Source: Paracoccus liaowanqingii (GTDB taxonomy: Bacteria; Pseudomonadota; Alphaproteobacteria; Rhodobacterales; Rhodobacteraceae). Taken from it: DNA of 64,000 nt. The notes beneath the pieces were generated by a model. The model was not told the origin of the DNA, searched no databases, and worked only from the letters and a program-made list of their open reading frames with translations. Positions 17,520-26,510 of this stretch are shown in pieces. The position numbers and the translations under genes are program-made. The number at the start of each line of letters is the position of its first letter. Position 1 is the first letter of the stretch. Where the stretch lies: positions 62,001-126,000 of the forward strand of contig NZ_CP040760.1 of NCBI RefSeq assembly GCF_004683865.2. Direction: 5' to 3'.

Positions 17520-17726
17520 TCATGCAAGAGACAGGTTCACCGCGCTCTCGCGATTGTCTCGGCCAGCTTCGATATCAAAGCTGACCTTCTGTCCATCTGC
17601 CAGAGAACGAAGGCCAGCGCGCTCGACAGCTGAAATATGGACGAAGATGTCCTTGTTGCCGTTATCGGGCTGGATAAAGCCAAACCCTTTTGTTTCATTA
17701 AACCATTTCACAGTTCCGGTTGCCAT
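17520..17726 (-). CDS. Cold-shock-domain protein (CspA family)
   Basis: A 68-residue single-stranded nucleic-acid-binding protein acting as an RNA chaperone. Both RNA-binding motifs are present: KGFGFIQP (RNP1, residues 13-20) and DIFVHIS (RNP2, 26-32), and the protein begins [16 protein letters not shown]. The ATG lies 4-5 bases after AAGGAAG; a long open frame that continues upstream in the same frame is the untranslated leader. Paralogues are common in alphaproteobacteria, so a cold-specific role cannot be assumed. Confidence 0.96.
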   Translation of the reverse strand: MATGTVKWFNETKGFGFIQPDNGNKDIFVHISAVERAGLRSLADGQKVSFDIEAGRDNRESAVNLSLA

Positions 17727-18108
17727 TTTGTCTTCCTTGATTAATTTGTGCAGCAAAGCTGCTTCGCTCAAGAAAACCGGTTGATGAACACTTGCCGAGA
17801 CGCAACATGCAGCGGATTGCAAGCCGGCAGTATTATTCCGGAGCGGACGGCAGACTAAACTCGGACGCCGCGCTTCTCGCTCTGGATAGATTGTTCCGGC
17901 ATCAGGGTGACCACCCGCCTCTGCATTTCCTGGTCGCGGGTGGGCACTGGCTGCGCCAGAGAGGACGCCTCCGCTGCTCCCACTCAGCCCGGCTTTGCGG
18001 CGGCTAGCCACTCGTCGAGCTTTCACCAGCGGCGGCGCCCCGAGATGTTTTTGACGGCGATGGCCACGGCCCTCTTCTTGAGTGCTCAGGTGGGCCACTC
18101 TCAGGCAC
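17727..18108. other. Gene-free stretch, includes the cold shock gene leader
   Basis: I see no supported gene here. The first 60-100 bases upstream of the csp start probably form its untranslated leader (AT-richer, with GCAGCAAAGCTGC self-complementarity at about 17750). The remaining open frames on either strand are shadows without homology or ribosome binding sites. Confidence 0.5.
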
Positions 18109-18858
18109 TCAACGATGCTGTTTGTCATTTTCTGAACTTACCTGGGCTACAAAAGCAGCATCGATTTCCTCCGCCACAAGGCGCTGCAATTCCCACAGGT
18201 TCCGGTCATGGATACCCTGCTCTTCGAGCGACAAGACCGTGTTGCGAAGGTACTCGGCCGTCGAGCCGCGCGGCCCGCAGGCCCGCGCCATCTGCGCGGC
18301 AGCGGCCTGCAGCGGAAGGCCTCGCCTGATCCTTGGTCCTGTCGGCCCTGCCCAGAAGACAAGGCCATGTATGGGACCTTCGGCCGTTTTGAGACTGAGC
18401 CACCGCCGGTAGACCATGGTTTCAACGAATGGAAACTCTCGCCGGGACAGGAGATCCAGAACCTGGCGCTCTTGTCCGGCTTCAACCTCAAGCGCGAGTC
18501 CCGCGCATCGGCCGCCTGACATTAGCGCCATCATCAGCCCCGGCGCCTCCGGGGTGCCGCGATTTCCACGGGTTTCAAGGCAGAACTGCCGATGCCAACC
18601 CCAAGCTACGGCCCGCCGCCGTGCCGCCGGCACGAAAGGCTGGCTCCAGATCAGCGAGCCATAGGCAAAGATGTGAAGCGCGCCCTCCGGCCTTTCCGCC
18701 AGCAGGCTATCAACAAAGGACGCATAGTCAGCATCTGTCGCCGGACAGAACGAGGATGGAAAGGCAAAATCCGCGACCGGGCGGGTTGCTCGCGCCACGT
18801 GGTCGAGGGTTAGTGCCAGTTTTCGCGGAGGATGACGGGGTGGTTTCATGCCTGTCAC
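18109..18858 (-). CDS. chaC: ChaC-family gamma-glutamylcyclotransferase
   Basis: A cytosolic enzyme of 249 residues that degrades glutathione to 5-oxoproline and Cys-Gly. The substrate-binding loop [13 protein letters not shown] (residues 63-75) and the block [14 protein letters not shown] are hallmarks of ChaC. The C-terminal helix [30 protein letters not shown] also matches. The GTG at 18858 is preceded by AGGAG at 6 bases, better than the internal ATG at 18849. The next gene upstream (18879) is on the same strand but reads into this one with only a 20-bp gap, so the two may be co-transcribed. Confidence 0.9.
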   Translation of the reverse strand: MTGMKPPRHPPRKLALTLDHVARATRPVADFAFPSSFCPATDADYASFVDSLLAERPEGALHIFAYGSLIWSQPFVPAARRRAVAWGWHRQFCLETRGNRGTPEAPGLMMALMSGGRCAGLALEVEAGQERQVLDLLSRREFPFVETMVYRRWLSLKTAEGPIHGLVFWAGPTGPRIRRGLPLQAAAAQMARACGPRGSTAEYLRNTVLSLEEQGIHDRNLWELQRLVAEEIDAAFVAQVSSENDKQHR

Positions 18859-18878
18859 GCTTTACTCCTGATAGGTCT

Positions 18879-20408
18879 TCAGGCTGCCGCATTGAGAGCA
18901 AGCCGAATTGCGTCGAGGAGATGCTGTCGATCATGGTCGTGCTCATAGGAATAGCCGACCCGCGCCAGTTCGAGGAAATCCTGATCGAGTGCCATGGATC
19001 GCGCCTGTGTCACATGCGATCTTGCACGGGCCATTTCGCCCATGAGCGCATAGGTCGCGGCAAGGCGCATTTCCTGGCGCGCATTGCGCCGAGGAACCCG
19101 CTCCAGCATCCGAGCAGATTCGACGTATCGGCCCAGATGAAAAAGGGCAAACGAATGCTCGTTGTCATAGTAGCCGGGCCAGAGGGGATTGATGTCTTTG
19201 GCGCGCTCAAACCACGCCAGACTCTCCTCCGGGCGCCCCCTGTTCACCAGGACAAAGCCCAGGTTGAAAAGACCGTCCGCATCGCAGGGATTGACCTCAA
19301 CGGCGCGATTGGCAGCCTGTTGAGCTTGTTCGAACTCGCCCAGCCACAGATGGAAGAAAGACAGGATGCCGTGGCAGCGTGCCTCCTCGGGCGAGAGTTG
19401 GGCGCCGCGCATGCCTTGGGCCCTGATGCGGCGCTTCACTTCCTGCGGAGCAAGTTGGTAACCGTGCAGCGCGGCTTCAGCTAGGCCGTGATAGGAATAG
19501 GCGACACCGACAAAGGGATCGGCCCTGATGGCGGCGGTAAAATGCTCAAGCGCCTGCTCATTCACTCCCGGCTCAAAGGTGCGGAACAGGGCACGCCCGC
19601 GTGCCAGATGCTGAAAGGCCGTCAGGGCGCCAACGTCTTGGCGCAGACTGCTGCGATGGTTCGCCTCTTCGACAGAGGCAAAGAGGCGCGCCACGATCCG
19701 GCGCGCGATCACATCCTGCAGGCTCAGCCAGCTCGTGCCCTCGCCCGCGAAGCTTTCTCCCCAAAGAACCTCGCCTGTATCGGCCTTGTTCAGCGCCATG
19801 GACAGCAGCAGCCGATGATCCGTCATATGCGCCGATCCATCCACGATGTAGTCCGCCCTGAGCTTGGCTCCGATGTTGGCAAGATCGAGGGTCCTGTCGA
19901 CCGCGGCGGTAAAGGCCGAGTGCTGTGCCAGCACTGTGAGGTTCCTGAAATGTGCAAGACCCACAGTAATCTCCTCCACAAACCCATCAAGGACCGGGCC
20001 CATGTCAGGGATGCCTGTGCGATCCCTTAGGGGCAACAGTGCGATGCGCGGCCGGATCGAAAAGGTTTGGCCGGCATGCTGCGGAAGGGGCGAGCCCGTC
20101 GGGCAAAGCATGAAGCCCCGCCGGGCAACGGTTCTTAGGATCTGTCCTTCTTCATCTGCCAGGGCTTTCCGAATATCGCGAACGGCCTGGCTCAGCGAGG
20201 CTTCGGTCACGATGACATCCGGCCAAACCGCGTCAAGCAACTCACCTTTGGGCACTACCCGCCCAGGCTGGCGGGCAAGTTCCTGCAGAAGCCGGAAGGA
20301 CTTGGCGCGCAGGAGGATGATCTGGCCGTCCCGGCTCAACATGCCGCGACCGAGGTCCAGCACGGACTTGCCCAGCTGGATGATCGTCGCGCCGACTGCC
20401 TCTGCCAC
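18879..20408 (-). CDS. Winged-helix transcriptional regulator with FlgO-like and TPR domains
   Basis: A 509-residue cytoplasmic regulator. Residues about 12-105 form an OmpR/CadC-type winged helix (SFRLLQELARQPGRVVPKGELLDAVWPDVIVTEASLSQAVRDIRKAL, then RTVARRGFML). Residues about 120-250 match the FlgO-like domain found in adenylate-cyclase-associated regulators (RIALLPLRDRTG...FVEEITVGLAHFRNLTVLA). Residues about 270-500 hold several TPR units, for example AIRADPFVGVAYSYHGLAEAAL and NPCDADGLFNLGFVLVNRGRPEESLAWFERA. No membrane segment is visible, unlike CadC. The signal sensed is unknown. A second regulator of related design starts at 27183. Confidence 0.82.
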   Translation of the reverse strand: MAEAVGATIIQLGKSVLDLGRGMLSRDGQIILLRAKSFRLLQELARQPGRVVPKGELLDAVWPDVIVTEASLSQAVRDIRKALADEEGQILRTVARRGFMLCPTGSPLPQHAGQTFSIRPRIALLPLRDRTGIPDMGPVLDGFVEEITVGLAHFRNLTVLAQHSAFTAAVDRTLDLANIGAKLRADYIVDGSAHMTDHRLLLSMALNKADTGEVLWGESFAGEGTSWLSLQDVIARRIVARLFASVEEANHRSSLRQDVGALTAFQHLARGRALFRTFEPGVNEQALEHFTAAIRADPFVGVAYSYHGLAEAALHGYQLAPQEVKRRIRAQGMRGAQLSPEEARCHGILSFFHLWLGEFEQAQQAANRAVEVNPCDADGLFNLGFVLVNRGRPEESLAWFERAKDINPLWPGYYDNEHSFALFHLGRYVESARMLERVPRRNARQEMRLAATYALMGEMARARSHVTQARSMALDQDFLELARVGYSYEHDHDRQHLLDAIRLALNAAA

Positions 20409-20459
20409 CGCGCCTTCTCCTTCATCCCCTCCAGGAGGATGAAGGAAAGGCGTGAGGTG

Positions 20460-20708
20460 TCAATAGCAGCCACTCCATGTCCGTGCCGTGCTTTCAGCAT
20501 ACCCCCACTCCGACGCGCATTTATCATGGGCCGGTCTTGTCAGTCTGCCCCGGAGGAGTGAACCGGTACAAACGTGCTGCAACTGGTCTTCGTCGTCGCC
20601 GACGGGGAGGGGCTGTTGCGTGGCAGATACCGTCAAGTCAGAGGATTGACGGCGCGGAAGGACCTTCAAAATAACCTGATCTCGGGCAGTGGCACCGATC
20701 GTAACCAT
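20460..20708 (-). CDS. Possible small protein, 82 residues, unknown
   Basis: An ATG at 20708 sits 6 bases after a strong AGGAG ribosome binding site (TTCAGGAGAGAACAG). The encoded protein begins MVTIGATARDQVILKVLPRR, has a Gly/Asp/Glu-rich centre (VGDDEDQLQHV) and ends with SGCY. I recognise no domain. It ends 51 bp upstream of the TPR regulator on the same strand. Codon use is unremarkable; the ribosome binding site is the main support. Confidence 0.3.
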   Translation of the reverse strand: MVTIGATARDQVILKVLPRRQSSDLTVSATQQPLPVGDDEDQLQHVCTGSLLRGRLTRPAHDKCASEWGYAESTARTWSGCY

Positions 20709-21054
20709 CTGTTCTCTCCTGAACCGACACCGCACATTGCGGTCTTTCTCAAGAGTGTGAACCTCGCTGCCATTCGTATCTCAAAAGAGGTTTGAAAGTT
20801 TTCTGAATCCGTCATGCTCAAAAGGGGCAGCCCTCAGTTCATGCAACAGACAACAGTGCGCAATTTATCCAAGCGACAAGCCGCAAGGTAAACCTGAGCA
20901 GCGCTTTCATTCAGGAAGACTTCGTGTGTTTTTCAGGGAGCTTTCAGGACGAAAGCACCAGCGGTGCGGGATGCTGTCATGTCCGTGTAACTTTCACGGG
21001 ATGCCTGCCGAAGCCACAACTCTTTCCCGGCCAGACAGCGAAAGCGATATAGCC

Positions 21055-21255
21055 ATGATAGAACTTGTTTTTATAGTCTGCCTTAGTGCCACGCTCGCCA
21101 CCTGCAAGCAGCACGTGATGCAGTTTTCTGATCTGACGATCCCGACCTGTACATCGGCCGCGCAACAGCAACTAGCCCAGTGGGTAGCCAACCACCCGGA
21201 CTGGCGCATTCGACGCTGGACTTGCCAGCCTCCAAGGGAAGAGCGTGATATCTGA
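21055..21255 (+). CDS. Four-cysteine small protein, copy 1 of 3
   Basis: A 66-residue protein that starts MIELVFIVC and ends with a W..NHPDWRIRRWTC block. Together with the genes at 36558 and 44775 it forms a family in this window. Four cysteines are conserved (here 9, 17, 32, 57), the last two always 25 residues apart, and the motif HPxWR(V/I)xRWxC is shared. The first nine residues are hydrophobic but too short for a normal signal peptide. Similar small hypothetical proteins occur in Rhodobacteraceae (recollection, not checked); no function is known to me. Disulfide or metal binding is a guess. No strong ribosome binding site is visible for this copy. Confidence 0.65.
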   Translation: MIELVFIVCLSATLATCKQHVMQFSDLTIPTCTSAAQQQLAQWVANHPDWRIRRWTCQPPREERDI

Positions 21256-21290
21256 TTGAGATGCAGGCCGGTACCTGTTGGACTGACACC

Positions 21291-21469
21291 TTATACCAAG
21301 GGCCTTAACCATTGACCGCCTCGCCATTTCGGTTTTCAAAACCTCTGAATACATCGTCGAGCGATGCAGCGACGCATAGAGTGCCTTCGCAGACGATCCC
21401 AAAGGCGGCCGAACAATTGCTTACTCAATAGTATCCAAAGGCGGTCAATGGTTAAGGCCCTTGGTATAA
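21291..21469. repeat. MITE-like element with 31-bp perfect inverted repeats
   Basis: The 31 bases at 21291-21321 (starting TTATACCAAGGGCC) are the exact reverse complement of 21439-21469, separated by 117 bp. No gene lies inside. If the element proper is TACCAAGG...CCTTGGTA, it is bounded by TA on both sides, the target duplication of Tc1/IS630-type transposons. An IS630 remnant lies 2 kb downstream, but its ends are not visible, so a parent element is not identified. Confidence 0.75.
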
Positions 21470-21747
21470 TGCGTGCCTTCCGACCACTCGGCTGCCGGGC
21501 TCTGCGTCTCTCGGGATGGCAGGCCGACGGGCGGTATCAACCCCGTCTCACGCCGCCCCGCCCGCTACCCGCAGCCGGAAAAGTTCAAAATAGCGGTGTC
21601 CATATATGAAATCGGAAAACGCTTTGAGTCGCGGCTGCACGCGGGCATGATGGAAAAGGCAGCTTGGGCCGGAACGCGTGTGCAATTGCGGACTCCCTTC
21701 CGCGCGCTTTCCGCACCGGATGCGACACCAGCAAAGGAGCAGTCGCA

Positions 21748-23253
21748 ATGAGCATTCGAGTTCCCTCAGAACTGCGTGGACCGATCCACTTCTTCGGAGA
21801 CAGCCTGACCGACGACGGCAACCTGTACGCGCTGGCGCGCGATCTTGTGGCCGCTCCCGCGCTGGAGGCCTATGTCGGCACGGGCGGCCGCCTCAGCAAC
21901 GGGCCCACCTACGCCGAACACATCGCGGGTCTGCTGGGGCTGCCCGAGGCGGGCAACTATGCGCTGGCGGGCGCAGAGGCAGGCGGCAGCCAGACCCTCG
22001 GCGATCTTCTCGTCGAACTGGGCTTCGGAAACGCGATGCTCGTCCCCGAGACGGATCCCCGGCTCGATCTCGACACCAACCTGGGCGGACAGGTGGACCG
22101 CTTTGCTGCCGACATGGCCGGCGTGCCGCTCGGGAGTGCGACCGGCTTCATCCTTGCCGGCAGCAACGACTTCTTCAATATCGCAAGCCCCTTGGATGCG
22201 CCGGCCATCTTGGGCCGGGCGGTGCAGGACACGTTGTCGGCCGCGGCCGAGCTGCTCGGCCTGGGGGTCGAGAAAGTCGTGATTTCGACCATTCCGGTTC
22301 CGTCATTCTTTCCGGCCTTCGGTCCCATGAGCCCGGCCCTTGGCCAGATAAACGCGCTGTCCGACGCCCACAGCGCCGCGCTGGCGCAAGGCGTGGGTGC
22401 GCTGCAGGAACAGGGGCTCAACGTGCGGCTTCTCGACATGCGGCCGATCTCCGAGGCGATCATGGAGGACCCCACGGGCTTCGGCCTGATCGCCCCCTAT
22501 GGCCTGACGCTGGAAACGGGAGACGCGGATGTCCTTGCCCGCTACGATGAGGACCAGGTCGCCTTCTGGAACCCGCTCCATCCCACCGCGGCGACGCACG
22601 GTGTGCTGGGCGCCTACACCTCCTTCGCGCTAGAGCATGAGTCCGTTTCGCTGACCTCGGGCGCCGATCGGGTCGCGACCGGCAAGGGGCGCGATCTCGT
22701 ACTTGGACTTGGCGGTGACGACGCAATCTGGCTTGGCAGCAGCGACGATCTCGCCTTTGGCGGCAGCGGCGAAGACACGATCCTGGCAGGACACGGCGAC
22801 GATCTCGTCGCAGGCGGCTCCCAGGATGACATCCTCCTCGGCCAGCGTGGCGATGACGTGCTGGCCGGCAGCGAAGGATCGGACTGGCTCTTCGGCGGCA
22901 GCGGACGTGACGTGCTGATCGACGGGCTGGGCAGCGATCGAGCCTACGGCGGCAGCGGAGCGGATCAGTTCGTGTTTATCGAGGCTGAGCTGATCGGCGG
23001 CACCACCGGCGCCGACACGGACGTCTTCGTGGGCGGCAGTGGCCATGACACGCTCTGGCTGGTCCTCGGCACCTCCACGGCAGCGAAGTTCGGGGACGAT
23101 CTGACCGGTCCCGCACCGTGCGAGGCTCTGGCCCGCCTCGGGATCGAAGCCGCGGGCATCGAGGAGATTAGAATCATTGAGGAACGTAGCGGGCCTTCAG
23201 TCCTGTCCCAGCAAGCCTGGTACAACCACGCCGATCTCTGGGGCCTCGTGTAA
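21748..23253 (+). CDS. SGNH/GDSL hydrolase with RTX calcium-binding repeats
   Basis: A predicted secreted esterase/lipase of 501 residues. The GDSL block FFGDSLTDDGN (residues 15-25) carries the catalytic Ser, GSND is block III (oxyanion Asn) and NPLHPTAATHG supplies the catalytic His. After about residue 300 come nine-residue glycine/aspartate repeats (GGSGEDTILAGHGDDLVAG, GQRGDDVLAGSEGSDWLFGG) that bind calcium in the beta-roll fold. There is no N-terminal signal peptide; RTX proteins leave the cell by type I secretion using C-terminal signals. The ATG follows AAAGGAG by 9 bases; the frame extends further upstream without support. Similar to autotransporter-free GDSL lipases, it ends SQQAWYNHADLWGLV. 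Confidence 0.9.
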   Translation: MSIRVPSELRGPIHFFGDSLTDDGNLYALARDLVAAPALEAYVGTGGRLSNGPTYAEHIAGLLGLPEAGNYALAGAEAGGSQTLGDLLVELGFGNAMLVPETDPRLDLDTNLGGQVDRFAADMAGVPLGSATGFILAGSNDFFNIASPLDAPAILGRAVQDTLSAAAELLGLGVEKVVISTIPVPSFFPAFGPMSPALGQINALSDAHSAALAQGVGALQEQGLNVRLLDMRPISEAIMEDPTGFGLIAPYGLTLETGDADVLARYDEDQVAFWNPLHPTAATHGVLGAYTSFALEHESVSLTSGADRVATGKGRDLVLGLGGDDAIWLGSSDDLAFGGSGEDTILAGHGDDLVAGGSQDDILLGQRGDDVLAGSEGSDWLFGGSGRDVLIDGLGSDRAYGGSGADQFVFIEAELIGGTTGADTDVFVGGSGHDTLWLVLGTSTAAKFGDDLTGPAPCEALARLGIEAAGIEEIRIIEERSGPSVLSQQAWYNHADLWGLV

Positions 23254-23339
23254 CGCGATACCGGGAGACCGGCCCGGCGGGTGATGGCGGCGCAAGCGTC
23301 GGATGCACCCGCCGGGAGCTCCGGCTGAGGTGGGCGGGG

Positions 23340-23518
23340 CGTTCCTGCGACAGCCCGTGCAGCGATTGCAGCACCAACATCCGGAATTTTAGTACCGGGT
23401 CGAATGGCGGCCGGCCACCCTTCCAGCGCGGCGGCCGGCCGAGGACCCGCTCCAGCACCGGCCGGAACATCTCGAAGTCCACTATCGCCGCCAGCGTCTC
23501 GAGCGGATCACCATTCAT
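23340..23518 (-). mobile_element. IS5-family transposase fragment (N-terminal part)
   Basis: About 58 residues beginning MNGDPLETLAAIVDFEMF and running through GRPPFDPVLKFRMLVLQSLHGLSQE match the N-terminal DUF772 region of IS5-type transposases. The rest of the gene (the QTEYLVRDRLSWMRF part and the catalytic domain) is absent; similarity stops at about 23340. The fragment abuts the IS630 remnant on its other side at about 23507-23518. Confidence 0.75.
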
Positions 23519-24179
23519 CGTGTCTCGGTCTGGCGGTTTCTGCGGGGTCTCGGGCTGACACACAAAAAAAGACCTGCAAGCCGTCGAGCAGAAGCGGCCT
23601 GAGATCCGGCACGCGCGCCAAATCTGGATCACGCGACGCCAACCGTTCATGCTCAACGCGTTGACGCGCATCGGTTTCATTGACGAGACGTCACTGAAGA
23701 CAAACATGGCCAAGACAACCGGATGGTCCGCAAAAGGCGCGCGCCTTGTCGATCACGCGCCCTTCGGCCACTGGAACACCCAAACCTTCATCGCCGCCCT
23801 GCGCCACGACCGGCTAGACGCGCCTTGGGTGATCGATGGCGCAATGAACCGCGAACTGTTCGAGCTCTATGTCGAAACCCAACTGCCCCCGACACTGCAA
23901 CCAGGCGACGTGATCATTCTCGACAACCTGTCATCGCACAAAAGCCCCAAGGCAGCGGCGACCATGGAGGCCGTCGGTGCTTGGTTCTTGTTCTTGCCCC
24001 CCTACAGCCCGGATCTAAACCCCATCGAGATGGCTTTCGCAAAGCTCAAGGCGCTGATCCGGAGAGCCGCAGCCCGCACCTACGACGCTCTATGGCAAGC
24101 CGTCAGCCAAGTCTGCGATCTCTTCACCGAGGAGGAATGTTACAACTTCTTCAAGGCCGCTGGATATGAAACCGATTAA
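23507..24179 (+). pseudogene. IS630-family transposase, 5'-truncated, with a frame change at a run of seven A
   Basis: The piece begins at ITIHRVSVWRFLRGLGLTHKK and then changes frame at a run of seven A (about 23564-23570) to DLQAVEQKRPEIRHARQIW. The DDE domain that follows is complete: Asp in IGFIDETSLKTNM, Asp in VIILDNLSSHKS and Glu in YSPDLNPIEMAFAKLKAL. Some IS630 elements use a slippery A-run to join two frames, so the shift may be natural, but here a +1 move is required. The first 100 or so residues are gone, replaced by the IS5 fragment. The in-frame part from 23649 could still be translated. Confidence 0.82.
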
Positions 24180-24503
24180 ACGCAACCCGCTCTAATTTAT
24201 AAATTTCTAATACATAAGAAAATTGCTTCATGATAAGTATAATGAGCGCCAAGCGCCATGCTCAAAAATTGGGCATCAAGAGGATAACATAATTATAAGC
24301 CTGCGCATAATGGCAGATCTTTATTCAAAAAGGCGCAGAGTAGTCACGTTCCAGATTGAAATTGAACGATTTTCGGGTAATTGTCGCAGCTCTCCTATAT
24401 CTTTGCGCCAGGTATTAAATTAGTTTCCTGATTCCACAGCATTTGGTAGATTATACGGAATCACTATTGTCATTCTATCAGCTCTGCCGAATAGAGGCTT
24501 GAC
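24180..24503. other. AT-rich non-coding stretch with the conserved leader of the Tat hydrolase gene
   Basis: No gene is supported. The last 65 bases before the hydrolase start (about 24440-24503) are clearly alike to the bases before the second hydrolase gene (about 40960-41024): both contain TGGTAGATTAT and CTGCCGAAT-GAGGCTT just upstream of the ATG. This conserved block probably holds the shared promoter and leader. Confidence 0.5.
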
Positions 24504-25499
24504 ATGCGTCGCACTTATGGTCCCTCGCTCACTCGTCGCACGGCTCTTGCAGCGGGAGCTTGCTTGTTTGGCGGCCCGGCTCTTTCCCAACCCTTGTGCG
24601 AGCTTGGACTCCCGAACCACGTCAAAGGTCCAGCTGTCTGGCAAGATCTGGATCAGGACGAGCTCGATGCGGCCTATAACCAGGAATTTTATCAACCCCA
24701 CATGCACGCTATCAACTCGCGCCTGTCCGGCCTGAGCTTTGATCTGCGGATGCGCCACGGGTATCCCGAGCGAGTTGCCTATGGGGAAAGCCCTGCCGAA
24801 GCCATGGACATCTATAAGGCACCTGAAGCGGGTGGTCCGGTCTTCGTCTTTATCCATGGTGGGATCTGGCTCTATCTCAATGCCGGATACGCGGGATTTG
24901 CGGCTGAAATGTTTCTCGATCGGAAAGCACATTTCGTGGCATTGGACTTTGCACCCGTGAACGAGCTTGGTGGAGACCTTAGACGCCAGGCTAACCAGGT
25001 TCGGCAGGGAATTGCCTGGGTCGTCCGGAATGCTGAAAGCTTTGGTGGCGACCCGGCGCGCGTCTACATCGGCGGGCACTCGTCCGGAGGCCATCTTGCT
25101 GCCGTGGCGCTGACAACAGATTGGGCAGGAGAGTTCGGACTGCCGATTGATGCGGTCAAGGGCGGCCTGTGCATGAGCGGAATGTATGACCTTGCGCCTG
25201 TCCGCCTGTCGTGGCGGAGCGCCTACATCGACTTCACCGACGAGATGGAGGATGCGATGAGCCCGCAGCGCCATCTGGATCGTGTCACGGCTCCTGTGGT
25301 GGTCTCATACGGTACGCTTGAGACGCCCGAGTTTCAGCGTCAGGCCAAAGACTTCGCCGCCGCTTTGGATGCCGCGGGAAAGCCCGTGCAACTCGTGGTG
25401 GCCCGCGAGTATTTCCATCAGGACATGTGGGAGACGCTTGGCAACCCTTATGGGCCTAACGGCCGTGCGGCGCTGGCCATGATGGATCTCGGCCCATGA
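24504..25499 (+). CDS. Tat-exported alpha/beta hydrolase (kynurenine-formamidase/esterase-like), copy A
   Basis: A 331-residue hydrolase. The N-terminus SLTRRTALAAGACLFGGPALSQ is a twin-arginine-type signal peptide, so the enzyme is likely periplasmic. The oxyanion HGG is at 118-120, the nucleophile Ser193 is in GGHSSGGH (GxSxG), and His305 in YFHQDMW is the likely catalytic His. The layout resembles kynurenine formamidase and carboxylesterase BD-FAE-type enzymes, but the substrate is unknown. A homologue with the same length (copy B, 41025) is about 88% identical by my count, including flanking sequence. The start is the ATG that both copies share. Confidence 0.85.
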   Translation: MRRTYGPSLTRRTALAAGACLFGGPALSQPLCELGLPNHVKGPAVWQDLDQDELDAAYNQEFYQPHMHAINSRLSGLSFDLRMRHGYPERVAYGESPAEAMDIYKAPEAGGPVFVFIHGGIWLYLNAGYAGFAAEMFLDRKAHFVALDFAPVNELGGDLRRQANQVRQGIAWVVRNAESFGGDPARVYIGGHSSGGHLAAVALTTDWAGEFGLPIDAVKGGLCMSGMYDLAPVRLSWRSAYIDFTDEMEDAMSPQRHLDRVTAPVVVSYGTLETPEFQRQAKDFAAALDAAGKPVQLVVAREYFHQDMWETLGNPYGPNGRAALAMMDLGP

Positions 25500-25597
25500 T
25501 CGTTCAAATGCACGTTCAGTGAGTACTTGCAGGCCGCGCTAATTTAAGCCTGCCCAAAGACGTATTTCAAGCTGTTGGGCGTTAGCAATTGTTTCTG

Positions 25598-25865
25598 TCA
25601 GCCGGCTTGGGGCCGCCATGTCTCGCCGGTTTTGACGATTGCGTTTGCGATGGTGAATAGCCTGCGTGCAATGGCAATGATGACAATCTTATAGGGCTTT
25701 CCGCGCGCTCTCAGGCGCTTTGCCAGTGGCATTAGCACCGGGTTATGGCATTCGGCGGCGAAAGCAGCTTGATAGAGCACCTGACGTAAGGCGCGTCGTC
25801 CACCATCGACGGCCGGTCTGCCGCGCATGGTCCCGCTGTCATGCGGCACCGGCGCTAGGCCGGTT
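25598..25865 (-). mobile_element. IS110-family transposase fragment (C-terminal part)
   Basis: The frame GLAPVPHDSGTMRGRPAVDGG...RRALRQVLYQAAFAAECHNP...KPYKIVIIAIARRLFTIANAIVKTG is the C-terminal serine domain of an IS110 transposase; it ends at 25598. The N-terminal RuvC-like part is missing. This belongs to a different lineage from the intact IS110-type copy at 7.0-8.7 kb. Its 5' limit is uncertain by about 20 bp. Confidence 0.75.
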
Positions 25866-25890
25866 CTTCGTCTCCAAATGCTTCCCAAGC

Positions 25891-26432
25891 TGGTAGAGCA
25901 AAGAGGTGGTCCGGGGTTTTCGACCAGTTTGCCGCCTCGCTAAGCTCCAGCATGGGTTTCATGTCAGGCGGCGGCTTTCAGGTTGAGGTTGGCGGTATCA
26001 TAGGCCTCAGCTGGCGTCAGCAACCCATGCGAAGAGTGCGGACGTTTTTCGTTGTAGTAGCTGATCCAGGCGCCGATCCCCCGGCGGGCCTCGGACCCGG
26101 TCTCGAAGGCGTTCAGGTAGACGCATTCGTATTTGAGGGACCGCCACAGCCTTTCGATCATCCGGTTGTCGATCCAGCGACCGCGGCCATCCATGGAGAT
26201 CTTCAACTTGGCGTCCAGCAGCACCTCGGTGAAATCAGAGCTGGTGAATTGCGAACCCTGATCAGAGTTACAGATCTCGGGCGGCCCGTATTTGGTCAGT
26301 GCCTCCTTCAGGGCCTTCACGCAAAACCTCGCGTCCATGGAGTTCGACAGCCGCCAGCTGAGCACCTTGCGGCTGTGCCAGTCCATGATGGCCACCAGTT
26401 AAAGAAGCCCCCGGCACATGGGTATGTACCCG
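25891..26432 (-). mobile_element. IS3-family OrfB fragment (catalytic half, with a stop codon)
   Basis: The frame runs from YIPMCRGLL, through a TAA stop (26399-26401) where a Tyr is expected, to LVAIMDWHSRKVLSWRLSN (first Asp), ICNSDQGSQFTS (second Asp) and IERLWRSLKYECVY (Glu), ending ANLNLKAAA at 25964. The first half of OrfB and all of OrfA are absent. The downstream end TGGTAGAGCAAAGAGGTGGT at 25891 looks like the IS terminus. The part after the stop can be read from an internal ATG at 26395. Confidence 0.78.
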
Positions 26433-26510
26433 TCTGGAGCCTAGCAGCCGAAGGAACATGGCACGGGAGGTGGAAGTGTGCACCTGGGCGGTAAAGGGCA
26501 TGCGTCAGCC

